DNA from: Bretschneidera sinensis
Lineage: Eukaryota; Streptophyta; Magnoliopsida; Brassicales; Akaniaceae
Assembly (NCBI GenBank): GCA_023935145.1
Contig: CM043698.1
Location: 16,557,001 to 16,621,000, forward strand
Length of the DNA stretch: 64,000 bases
Direction of reading: 5' to 3'
Shown: positions 49,280-60,365 of the stretch, piece by piece
Numbering within the stretch: position 1 is the stretch's first letter
Layout of the letters: every line of letters begins with the position of its first letter
The notes under the pieces: model-generated
Told to the model about the DNA's origin: nothing
The model's input: only the letters and a program-made list of their open reading frames with translations
The model's database searches: none
Made by a program: the position numbers and the translations under genes

Positions 49280-51067
49280 CTTTTCAAGCCGGTTTTCTCG
49301 ACTGCATACACCCAGCTCGTAGTTCAGTTCTACACAAGCCTATCCTTTGACTGCAGCAGACCAAGCGTGATGACATCTTCCGTCCAGAACACACCCGTAG
49401 AGGTGACTAGTGCCGACATAGTCACTGCTCTTCATTGCTCTGACGAGTCCCCTCTGGAGGACACCAATATCGAGGAGCAGCCGGGGTCTTTTGCCCTATC
49501 CACGATCATCGAGGACATGTGCGCTGGCCAGTACGCAGATAGGCACAACAACGCAGTGAGCCAGTCAAAGTTGCCTCCACAAATTTGGCTCGTCGACACC
49601 ATTTTTCAGCGCAACGTGTGCCTATTGGGGCACAAGACACAGCGGAGAGACCAGTTTCTACAGACCTTATATGCCTTCCATAGAGGCCACTGGTACTCTA
49701 TCTTTTTTTTTTCTTTTCTTTTATTTGTGAGATTTTTGCCAAGTTTAGTTCCCTTAAGCTTTCTATTTGACTCATGTAGCGAGCGTTTAGCTAATGACTC
49801 CAAAACCAGATGGTTTTAGGGCATTAGGTGTAAAGACACTCCATATGGTTATTAATTTATTTTTAGTACTTCTTGTTTTCCCGTATTACATTAGTTTTTC
49901 TTTTTTAGGGACAATGTGTGCACCAGTTGAAGTTTGGGGGCGTGTGACGAGCCATGCCAGCCCTATAGTTCTCTATCTCCCAGGTCAGCTCCTTTCATGC
50001 TATTCACACATTGGGGACAATTTGCAATTTAAGTTTGGGGGTATGGGGACACACTCACACACACACTATGTCCCATTTTGTTTTTTTTATATAGATAAAT
50101 GCATGTTCATTCAGTTCCAAAAATTTTGGGTGATCTAAACAAATAATATGATTTGACTTCATAAGTGAGCTTAACACCTTGAACATATAGGCCAATAATT
50201 AAGTTTTGAACCTAGATCACTTACTTTTAGGCATTTAAGGATTCATAAGTTTGACCTAAACTAACACGAGCACATTAGCACATAGTTGTGTGGGGTATGA
50301 CATGTAATTTTGATTTGTATGTTTCTTTTGCTCGACTGTGAACCAGATGACCTGTTAGATTAATACCTTGGCATAAGAAAATAGAAAAAGATTGTGATTG
50401 CTCAAAAAATAAAAATACTCCTAACGATCATTAAAAAAAAAAGTTTCCACTGAGTAACTGGCCCTCTTGCCTCAGTAAGCAGTGAGTATCACGTCAAAAT
50501 GTGGGAATTCTGATGGGTAACATTAAGACCAGTTAGTTTCGTAGCCTTTTTTACTCGAGTTAGTAAGTTCTTAGGGGTGTTTTTACACCTAATGCCCTAA
50601 AACCATTTGGTTTTGGAGTCATTAGCTAAACGCTCGCTACATAAGTCAAATAAAAAGCATAAGGGAACTAAACTTGGCAAAAATCTCACAAATAAAAGGA
50701 AAAAAAAAACTATGCCATCCTTGTTGATTCTAATGGGAAATTTGGTGAATCTTGAGTCATCGAAACACTACATATTAGAATTATTTGGAAATTTAATCTT
50801 TTATGTGCTAGTTCACCACACACTAAAGTCAAACTTGTGATGTTTTAAACTACCTCATGAAAGAGATTTGCGCTCAAAACCCTTATTCATTGCAAAGATA
50901 TGTTTATATTTGTTAAGCTTGCTCATGAATGCACATCATAATTTTGTGTGAAGACCTAAACTTTTGTGGACACTATGACTATTGGATTTATCTGTGTGTC
51001 GTTATTTTTCATTTTAGTTTTTAGTTTTGTATTGCTAAGGGACTAGCAATATGTAAGTTTGTGGGTG
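49280..51067 (+). pseudogene. Athila-type 3' coding remnant and untranslated region
   Basis: A frame at 49367-49819 includes IWLVDTIFQRNVCLLGHKTQRRDQFLQTLYAFHRGHWYSI (given here in part as a landmark: LGHKTQRRDQF). It resembles the region upstream of the polypurine tract in Athila-type elements, though I cannot name a domain. It is followed by purine-rich AAGTTTGGGGGTATGGGG (about 50031), typical of the 3' part of Athila/Tat elements, and by AAGTTTGTGGGTG just before LTR U at 51068. A ~118-bp inverted repeat flanks the middle of the region. The frame runs into low-complexity sequence at about 49705. Not functional. Confidence 0.5.
49718..50700. repeat. Inverted repeat, ~118-bp arms, in Athila remnant
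   Basis: Arm 1 at 49718-49836 and arm 2 at 50581-50700 are reverse complements. By eye they differ at about four positions over ~118 bp, with a spacer of about 745 bp. The arms include GCGAGCGTTTAGCTAATGAC and its complement. Confidence 0.9.
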
Positions 51068-52378
51068 TGATAGGCATATTTAAGCCCCCTTATTTGCATT
51101 TGTTAAGTCCTTAGTTATGTTAATTTGGTCCATTTTACTTCATTTCTGTGTTTCACATGTTTTTATAGGGTCTTGGATAAAAAGAAGCATTTTTGGCACC
51201 TAAAGGAAGAAGCCTAGAAATCCTGAAGCAGCTACTAGCAAAAATGCGATCGATCGCACTATTGGGTGCGATCGAGCGTATAAGAAATTGTGTGCACACA
51301 AGAAGGATCGAGTGCAACCTTGCGATCGAGTGCAAAACGCATGCGATCGAGTGCGCATGTACGGGCGTGAACAGTAAAACGGCAGAACCAATTTTGGAAA
51401 AAGATGAGGTTTTACGTTTTAGGAAATTTAGGGTTTCCTGAGTCTTCTAGGGTTATTTAACCCCTATAAATACACCTGTAAAACACACACAAAGGGTATC
51501 CCTTCTTTTATCTTTTGCTTAGCTCGGAGTTATAAGCTTTGGAGAGGATTAACAACCCGTCTCCATAGTATTCTTCGGGTTTTATAGTTTATGTTTAGTT
51601 TATGCTATGATGTTTACCTTAGACAACATGTATAACTAACTCTTTATAGGGCTCGATTGAAACCCTAATTATGTTTTCCCATATATACATTTGTTGATTA
51701 TCTTTGCAATAGCCTTGATTATGATGCTTGACTTGATTAATATTTGTGTTTATTTAAATTCCTCATATGTATATGTCTGATCAATATGTGCATGTGGTAT
51801 GGATTAGTTAGTTAGATCAATTTGGATGACCGAGTCCTGGGTCTGACAATAGTAACAAAAAATATCCACACCAGATTCTTAGATTAATCTACATGGGAAA
51901 CCGGGAGTAGATACCATGCCCTAGGTCTCATGTGGTTGTCGATTTCCATAAATCTTATGCTCTCTTAAGGAACAACTCAGTAGATACTATGCTGAATCCC
52001 TTAAGAAAGAAAAGAGTTAGAGTAGATACCATGCCTAACTCGGTGCTTAGGGAAATCAATAGCTTAAGGAGTAGATACCATGCCCTTAGGTTGGAAACCA
52101 GTAGGTATTCTTGACAAGGCTAGTGCATTGACATATTACTCATTGGGAAAGTATGATTAGAGGTGGATATCAAAGCCTTATGTTCTTATTATTATCAAAT
52201 CATACTCAACTGTTATTTTTTATCTTCTTTTATTAAGAAACTAATTCTAAAACGAAATCCACCAATCCCTGTGGAAATGATCTCGCACTTACACACTATG
52301 CTACCATTGACCTTGTGCACTTGCAAGTAAAACTGTACGGTTATTTGCTTATTTATTTAGGTAAATAAACGCGCAACA
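51068..52378 (+). mobile_element. Tat/Athila-type LTR U with GCGATCGAGTGC palindromes
   Basis: A 1311-bp LTR, TGATAGGCAT to GCGCAACA, directly after a polypurine tract. The palindrome cluster lies at 51245-51357 and a TATA box TATAAATA at 51465-51472. Four spaced AGTAGATACCATGCC words lie at 51900-52085. The right two thirds align with 8466-9289. It ends at the junction with gypsy G2 internal sequence (52379). No target duplication matches the left end at 46368, so the block 46368-52378 is not one clean insertion. Confidence 0.75.
51245..51357. repeat. Array of GCGATCGA-type palindromes in LTR U3
   Basis: Five words: the perfect 14-bp palindrome TGCGATCGATCGCA (51245-51258), and TGCGATCGAGCG (51267), GGATCGAGTGCA (51305), TGCGATCGAGTGCA (51321) and TGCGATCGAGTGCGCA (51342). 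They lie 110-220 bp upstream of the TATA box of LTR U. Confidence 0.85.
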
Positions 52379-55300
52379 CCTCATGCTCTCACGTAATCTC
52401 TTCAATATCTTTATTCCGCCATAGAACTTGAACTAATGGGATTACTTTATTACACAAGACTTGTTCTTTTTGTCTAAAATTCTTCCTAGTACTTGTATAA
52501 AAGTCAAACCTTCCTGAATTTCTACAGCTTGGCTCGAAATACTACGGAATTCATCATGTAAACACTTTCTCAAAAGTAAAACATGAAACACATTATGTAA
52601 CTACTTCAACTTTGGAAGCAAATCCAGACTATTCACAACTAGCCTAACTTTCTCAATAACCTCATAGGGTCCCACTTAACTCAGACTCAACTTTCTTTTC
52701 TTTTTGACCCTCAACACACCTTTTAATTGAGATATTTTCAAATACACCTAATCACCTACTTAAAACTCAAGAGATTTTCTTCTATTATCAACATAGCTGT
52801 TCGGTCTACTCTGTGCTACTTTAAGGTTCTCTCTAACCAGTTTAATCATCTTAGTTGTTAACTTAATAATTTATGAACCAAATGTATTTTTCTCTCCCAC
52901 TTCTTCCCAACATACTGGAGTTTTTCACCTTCTACCCATCCGTTGAGGATGAAAAACTATATTAAATTGTAATTGCGTACCTGTGGCTTTCTGAAAGCCT
53001 CTCCAAAACCAAGATGTAACTCTAGCATCTCTATTTGACACTATACTTAATAGTATTCCATACAACCTCACAATCTTAGCTACATACAGTTTAGCCAACT
53101 TTTTAGGACTCCAATTAGTTTTAATTGGAAGAAATTGAAATGACTTAGAAAGTCAATCTACTATCACTTACACTATATCGTGACCTCTTTGGGTATGGAA
53201 AAATCTAGAAACAAAATTCATGCTCACATTTTTCTATGGTCATTTGAGCACACGAAGAGGCTGTAGTAAGCCTCCCGGATGTTTATTCTCTGATTTCACT
53301 TACTGATAAACTACACATCTAGAAATATATTCAGCTACATCCCTCTTCAATTCTGACCACCAATAATTCTGTCTCAATCCTCTATACTTTTTATTGTTAC
53401 TTGGGTGCATCGAATATACATGATTATGCGCCTCTCTCAATATCTCTGTTCTCAATTCCACATCATTGGGAACATATATTCTATGTTCCAATACCATAAC
53501 ACCATCATTTCAATTTTTTTAACTCTTATAGCTTTGTACTGAGCACTTCCTGCTTAATCTTCTCTATCTCCTCATCTCTACCTTGCATTTCTAATAAATG
53601 TTCTGCAATGGATGACTATACAACCATATTTTCCAATAATATTCATCTATCACTATTATTCAAGTTCATCATCATCTCTCTCAACTCTACTATCAGATTC
53701 ACATCATGGCTCGCTATAGCAGCCAATCTTCCTGTAGATTTTCTACTCAATGCATCAGCTACCACCTTCGCCTTTTCTAGATGATAGTGAATTATACAAT
53801 CATAGTCACTAATCAACTTCATCCACCACCTCTGTCTCAAATTAAATTCTCTCTTGGTATGTAAGTATGTCAAACTCTTGTGATCAGTAAATATCTCACA
53901 AATGGCTCCATACAGATGATGTCTCTAAATCTACAAAGCAAACATTATGGTAGCCAACTCTAAGTTATGGGTCGGGTGATTTCTTTCATGATTCTTCTAT
54001 TGCCTAAAAGCATATGTCACTACCTTCCCATGTTGTACCAACACACATCCAAACTCTTGATGGGATGCATCACTATTCACCACAAATCCTTCATCACCAG
54101 AAGGAAATACTAATATTGAAACTGTAGTCAATTTATCCTCTAGTAATTGGAAACTTTTCTCACACTCCCCAGACCATACCAATCTCACTTATTTCTTGGT
54201 CAATCTAGTCAATAGTACTACAATAATAGAAATTTTTTGAATGAATCTTCTATAATAACCACTTGACCCCAAGAAGATTCCAATTTCAGTCACATTAGTT
54301 GGTTTCTCCCAACTTAATATTGCCTCTACTTTCTATGAATCAATTGCGATACCATCTCCATATACTACATGCCCCAAGACATTTATTTTATTCAGTCAAA
54401 ATTCACATTTAGGATATTATAGCATACAATCTCTCTTTCCTCAAAATTTTCAACACACTGTCTAATGTTTCACATGTTATTCCTCATTGTTAGAATATAC
54501 CAAAATGTCATCAAAAATTATAACCACAAATTTGTCAAGAAATATTTTAACCATTTTATTCATCAAGTCCATGAATGTTGCTGGAGTATTAGCCCACTCA
54601 AATGGCATCACAAGAAACTCATGACCATAACGTGTCTTAAAAGCAGTCTTAGGCACGTCTCCCTCATTTATCCTTAACTGGTGATAACTTGATCTCGGGT
54701 TTCTCTTAGAAAACACTCTCACTCCTTGAAACTGCTCAAACAATTCATTTATCTTAAGCAAATGATATTTGTTCTTAATGGTTATCTTATTCAACTATCT
54801 GTAGTCTATACACAATCTCATCGTTCCATCTTTCTTCTTCATAAACAACACAGGGGCTCCCCAAACACATTAGGTCTGATAAATTGTTTATCTAACAATT
54901 CTTAAAATGGTACGTTTAATTTCTCAATTTAGCTGGTGTCATTCTATAGGGTGCTATAGATATACGTGTTGAACCCAAAATCATATCTGTAGCAAACTAA
55001 ATCTCCTTACTGGGAGACAATCTGGACAACTCTTAACGAAACACATAAGGAAAATCTTTCACTACTTAGATTTCTTCTAACTTCTTTTTCTTTTTTAGAA
55101 TCTATTATGTATGCCAAATACTCCTCACATCCTTTCTTCAACCATCTACTACTAGTCAAAGCAAAATAAGATAGTTCAAGATTATTTTATGTTCTCCTTG
55201 AAAGTTAAACTCCTCATGTCTATATCTTGAACACTATACTCTTTCTAGAACAATCAACCCAGGCATAATATGTTGATAACCAATTCTTTCCCAAAATCGA

Positions 55301-56740
55301 ATGAAAATCTATCATATTCAAAGTTAATAAATCAACTTCAAATTCTTTATCATTGATACGAATCACATAACTTTTGTAAACATTTATGATTATCACTGAA
55401 TGGGTTGCACCAAGATCAACCAACATTGACATGTCCACCTTTTCTACATACAAAGCACTTCAAATTAGGAAAATTCTAGGATAAATATCTTATCTGATTA
55501 CATCTATAAAAAATTTATGTCTCTCGATCATACATCAGGTTACCACTTCCCCTTGGTGGCATACTTACTTCCTTTGCCATGACTCCCAGTTCCCATAACC
55601 TGTCTCCCAAATCTAAGAGTCCCACCAATATTACTCTGAGTTATAGAAGCAGCAGATCCTGCTTGCCCCTGACTCTGTACTATAGTTCTTTGTACAAGGA
55701 ACACCCCATCTGGGGTGGTCTCTCACCTCGCACACTCATACTACCACTACCTCTAGAACCTTCATGTCTAAGCCTCTTTAACCACTCTTTCTCTTTCCCT
55801 TAAACTCCATGCTATATCCACTAATCTGACATAATTCATATGCCTCATGTAAGATAGTTTTGAGCAAATCTTAAAATATAGTTCATCGATGAACCTCTTA
55901 CACTTCTTCTCCTCTAGGTCTACCATTTTCGGTACAAAGCTCGACAAAGCCACAAATCTCCTATCATACTGAGTCATAATCAATACATTTGCCTGAAATT
56001 AATAAAATCTCTTTCTTTAGGCTCTAAAAGTATAAGAAATTATTTATCAAGGAAAACTTCCTTAAGCCTATTCCAAGTTAAAGGGTTTATCAACATATAC
56101 ACTTACCTTGGGAAGAGTATCCTCCCATCATTCTAAAGCTTCTCCTTCTAACTCAAATGAAGCAAAGGCGACCCTCTGCCTGTCTGTCGCTGGTAAAACA
56201 CCAACCAATCTCTTTACATGTTTCACCCATAGCTCAAGCTCAAAAGGATTCATCGATCCTTTAAACAACAAGGCATTCAACTTAATATATTTAACAAAAC
56301 AATCTCTCTCTGCATCTCGTGCATAAACTCACATTTCCCTTTTGAACATTTACCATTACTGGATTTACAACTACCTCAAGCACCACTCCAGCATGTTTAT
56401 TAAGTCTATGCTATAAACTATCAACTCTAGTATCTGTTATATTTATTTTCTCAATAACATGTGCAAGAGCTTATCTTAGCTCATCTCTTTCAACTTCAGA
56501 TTCTCTCACACCTCTGCTAATATCAATTATATTGCCAACACGTTCCCTTCTAAGAACCACAAATTCAAACTCATCCTCGACTTGTCAAAATATTGGGGGC
56601 CTACCACGCCCTTTCAAATCAACAACTCTAGCTTCAGCACGTCCACAATTCATCCTCAAACTAATCATTAAAATATAATTTATTTTAATCTTCCATTTTC
56701 TTTAAATTCTTATGCAGTCTATAGAATCATAAAACCTAAT
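52379..56740 (-). pseudogene. Gypsy G2 gag-pol (chromovirus type), broken
   Basis: Minus-strand order from 56740: gag (SSFVPKMVDLEEKKCKRF; 55983-55768, with gag N-terminal pieces back to about 56650), protease (LVDLGATHSVI, active-site Asp at about 55417), RT ([41 protein letters not shown] with FDD at 54515-54507), RNase H (NSDASHQEFGCVLVQ at about 54080; [20 protein letters not shown] at about 53780), integrase (zinc-binding half at 53497-53300, whose second CxxC cysteine reads Tyr in RCVVYQ), core at about 53260-53100, and a chromodomain-like tail IPLVQVLWRNKDIEEIT at about 52450. Numerous stops and frameshifts. The chromodomain points to the chromovirus branch. Confidence 0.88.
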
Positions 56741-56752
56741 GCTCTGATACCA
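56741..56752 (-). promoter_or_regulatory. Primer-binding site of gypsy G2
   Basis: TGGTATCAGAGC on the minus strand, a perfect initiator-tRNA-Met complement, four bases downstream of the 5' LTR end at 56757. Confidence 0.93.
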
Positions 56753-56756
56753 AAAT

Positions 56757-58433
56757 TGTAACGACCCACGGTGTCGTCACTTTTGAAATCCCAACACGAC
56801 ACATATCTGCAACAATATAAATACCATCTCCAATTGTTCACATCGATCCTCAACCCTTAATAGAAGAGTTACATCATTCAAATCTCAACTGAACAGTATA
56901 TACAACATATTATGTATGAATATTTACAAATATTTTTTTTCTTTCTCATTAGTCTGAGGATGTGGACCACGTGGCTTACAGAAGATAATTTAGTCTGAAT
57001 CTCCGCTCACAATTCTATTTGTCTTGTCTGCTACCTGAAATCATTGAAAAATGAGAAGTGGGCTCACAAGCTCAGTGAATTAAACTTACTTGAAGTATTC
57101 AATTTGTATAATTAGTCTTTCAATATTCATTCGTATATACCTCATATATTTTTATAATAACATTCTATTATCACTACTCATATCAAATCCACATCCTTTA
57201 TAAATCTCTTCTTCTCATATACTTAATCATCATCTTGAGACTATCAATTCTATATCATAATTACCTCATTATGAGGTTCACAGCATATAATCAGTCACCC
57301 AGATAATTCTCATCATTTCATATTTCCATATTTCTTCTCAGCATAATTGTCTCTCTGTGAAACTTATTCATCTATCAATAAATTTACAATCATGAATAAC
57401 ACTTTAGCATCTCAAGTAATAACAATCAATATTAAGCAAATGCAATGCATGAATTTAAATGTTATTATTATTGGGAACGTCTTCCCACATGTCGACATGT
57501 TTATCTTAGATTGGCTACCTTCCCGATTCTTTTATTCTCATTCAGATCGGCTGCCTTCTCGGTAATTTTATTTTCATTTAGACTGGTTACCCTCCCAGTT
57601 CTTTTATTTTCATTTAGTCTGGCTGCCTTCTCGGTTATTTTATTTCCATATATATGCATATGAATAATGACATGAAATATGTATATGAACAATAATATAG
57701 AAACAAGCATGTATTCAAACATTTAAATTAGCTATCCTGATTATTCTTAAATTATTATTTGAAAATTTTCACTAAATTCTTCTCCTCATAAATCATATCA
57801 AATCATCAACCATAGCTCGTCAAGAATTTCATTTATCACCTTTATTATTAAATTGACTCATTATTCTAATAATTATTATTTTTCATATAATAATTCTCTA
57901 CACATCACTTATTCCTATTATACCTATCAACCAACTTTCATCTATCACCAAATCATAAGTTAATAATATATTCAAATATTATCACTATATATTTCATATT
58001 TATCTTGATTACTTAAAGTAAATTTAACTCAACACGTAGCACTTAGAGCTACCCGTGGATCACTTCCTTTCCTTTTCTGCTCTTCTCAGCAATTTCTCCC
58101 GGTTGTTGATCGTCAACACAAGATATAATATTTATATTAAAAATTCTAATTTATTCTTCAATTCTTCCAAAATTCATACCCTTTAAAAATTCCCACATTG
58201 AGTTTCGAGAAATTTCATGTATGCTAAATTTAAAAAATAAAATTCACATTATTACCTTTGGTTTTTCTTAGAGTTTTCCTCGACTCTCTTAGAATTTCTC
58301 CCATAAACCTCTTCAAAATTTTACCCTTTCAACCTTTCTTTCAGTCCTCAAGTGTTTAAAGAAATAGAGTAGTTTGAATTGAAGATATAAGAAAACCAAA
58401 TAGGATTTGGTAGAAAATAAATAAAATAAGAAC

Positions 58434-58465
<32 letters not shown>

Positions 58466-58777
58466 AAATTTATACAAATTGTTTCCCCTTCCCTTGCCAC
58501 CTAAATTCCTTGTTGTTTAACATCCATGGGATTGCAGGTATTTTGACAACACCTAGACTCCAAGTGTTGTCCATTGGTTTTTTTATTTATTTTGTGACAT
58601 CCCGAAAAAAATTTTCCCTTTTTCCTTTTTCCTTTGTTTTTTCTTTGTAACTATGCTTCCATGGGTCCAGATTTTTTTTCAAAAAAATTATTTTATAGAA
58701 TAATAAATCTTTCATGTATATATTATTTTATTTTCATATAATATCTATCAAATTACTTTACAAACACGGGTATTACA
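56757..58777 (-). mobile_element. Gypsy G2 right (5') LTR, complete
   Basis: 2021 bp, TGTAACGACC to GGGTATTACA on the plus strand, followed by the CTTTT duplication. Contains four units of the 36-bp minisatellite (57509-57652) and a (TA)n(CA)n run at about 58436-58465. No coding sequence. Confidence 0.92.
57509..57652. repeat. 36-bp minisatellite, four units (G2 right LTR)
   Basis: Unit starts at 57509, 57545, 57581 and 57617. One unit fewer than the left LTR (45240-45419). Confidence 0.9.
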
Positions 58778-60320
58778 CTTTTATAGAGAAATCATCAATA
58801 AAAGTCACAAAATAGAGGGTGCCACTAAGAATCTATTTTTCATATAGCAGACATCAGTATGAACAAAAATCCAAAACAACATTACGTCTAGAAAGAGTTC
58901 TAAGAAAATAAATTCTTCTTTGTTTTCCAATGAAGTAATGGAAACAAATTTTTAGAGACTTACCTTTCATGAGAGGTAATGTTTGCTTTCTGAATAGAAT
59001 CTGGAGCCCTTTCTCACTCATGTGACCGATCACTTATACCACAACTCAATACACTCATCTTCAACTGAATTCACCCGGTTTTGACATAGCTTACCTTGTA
59101 ATCTATAAAGGTAATCAATTTTCTTTCCTCTTGCAAGAATCAATGAGCTTCTAGAGAATTTCAACACTCCACCTTTGAAGTTACTCTCATAAACCTCATC
59201 ATCAAGTTCGGTAGTGGAGATTAGATTGAGATGAATATCAGGAACATGTTTAGTATCTTTCTAGAGTAATCTTCATCCAGTGTTGGTTTCCAACCAAATA
59301 TCCCCCACATTAATAACTTTACACGAAGCACCATTAGTTGTCTTCACAAAGCCAAAATCACCTGCTACATAGGTTGAAAATAAATCTCTATGAGAAATAA
59401 AATGAGATGTAGCACCTGTGTCAGCTACCCAAGTGGGGTCATCACATGTGAGATTAACATAAGCATCATCACAGACAATAATAACATCAGCATCAGATGC
59501 AGCTACAGCTGTACCACTGCCATCTGTTTTCTCTTCGTCTTTTTCTTTATTCCGCTCTCTAGTCATTTTCCTACACACAGGCCTAATATGACCAGGATTG
59601 TTGCTTTAACTCATTTTCTAAACTTTGATCTCCATTTAAGCTTATCGCTTGATTTATCATGACTGTAATGAGGTTTTCTGCTTTTACTTCCCCATTATCT
59701 CAGTAACTAGTATCTTAGCCAAAATATTTCTTGCTAATTTTTTTTGTTTTCTTCATTAAATATGTTGTCTTTAAAATGTGCAAATATTAGCATTCTATCA
59801 TTAGTAGAATTACTAACTGATACCACCAATGTATCTCAACTGTTTGGCAATGAACTCAGCAATAATAAAGCCTGTAACTCATCATTTAACGCAAGCTTCA
59901 AGATTCTAAACTGGTTCAATAAACTCTAAAATTCATTCAAGTGCCTTGTAACTGAGCGTCCTTCTTTAATTAATTAGATTTACAAATTTCCTGATGATAA
60001 AAGCCTTGTTCTAAATGGACTTTCTTTCATACATAGATTCCAGCTTCTTTTATAGTGCGGTTGCATTAGTCTCAGTGGCTACATGGTGAAATACAATCTG
60101 ATCAATCCATTGTAATCTATCCAAAAACTTTCATTTGCAAAAGCTTCCAATCTTCACCAGTTTTGCAAGTCAGTTTAGTTCCTTCACCTACAATAGAGCC
60201 ATGCATATCCTTACAACATTACAAATCTAACACCCTAGGTTTCCAAATTGAGTAATTAGTGGGAGTGAGTTTAATCATGGAACCTGAACCAAAATCTAAA
60301 CTCTCATCTATTTTAATTCA
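58778..60320 (-). pseudogene. Copia C3 copy B: gag, protease, start of integrase
   Basis: The minus-strand first half of the C3 polyprotein. The gag start is degraded (ATG of copy A is ATA here, about 60313) but NYSIWKPRVLDL is readable. Gag blocks follow to about 59750, with a degraded zinc-knuckle region near 59590. The protease is at 59578-59273 with a good active site WVADTGATSHF (about 59430). The pre-integrase GVWKF-type block follows at about 59170, and the integrase start FIDDFS at about 58800 is cut exactly at 58778 by gypsy G2. The frame resumes at 44457. Stops and frameshifts are frequent. Confidence 0.85.
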
Positions 60321-60350
60321 CACAAGAATTCACAACCCAATCAACCAAAA

Positions 60351-60362
60351 GCTCTGATACCA
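60351..60362 (-). promoter_or_regulatory. Primer-binding site of copia C3 copy B
   Basis: Perfect TGGTATCAGAGC on the minus strand, three bases from the LTR end at 60366. Confidence 0.9.
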
Positions 60363-60365
60363 CTT

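Larger units (their letters stand above)
44458..58777 (-). mobile_element. Gypsy element G2 (chromovirus type) nested in copia C3
   Basis: 14.3 kb in all, including about 6 kb of later insertions. LTRs start and end TGTAACGACC / GGGTATTACA on the plus strand. The right LTR (5' LTR of this minus-strand element) is 56757-58777, 2021 bp. The left LTR is 44458-46367 and has lost its end. The primer-binding site TGGTATCAGAGC is at 56752-56741, four bases from the LTR. A perfect 5-bp duplication CTTTT flanks the element, and the copia integrase frame resumes on the other side. Scattered substitutions and a ~24-bp gap separate the LTRs near their plus-strand starts. Confidence 0.93.

Noticed and set aside
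51193..51441. Overlapping frames with RSIA/ECKTHAIE repeats
   Set aside because: Generated by the GCGATCGAGTGC motif array in the LTR. No conserved protein.
46368..52378. Treating this block as one intact 6-kb retrotransposon
   Set aside because: Its left and right ends do not match, there is no target duplication, and it holds pieces in both orientations with two different full-size LTRs.
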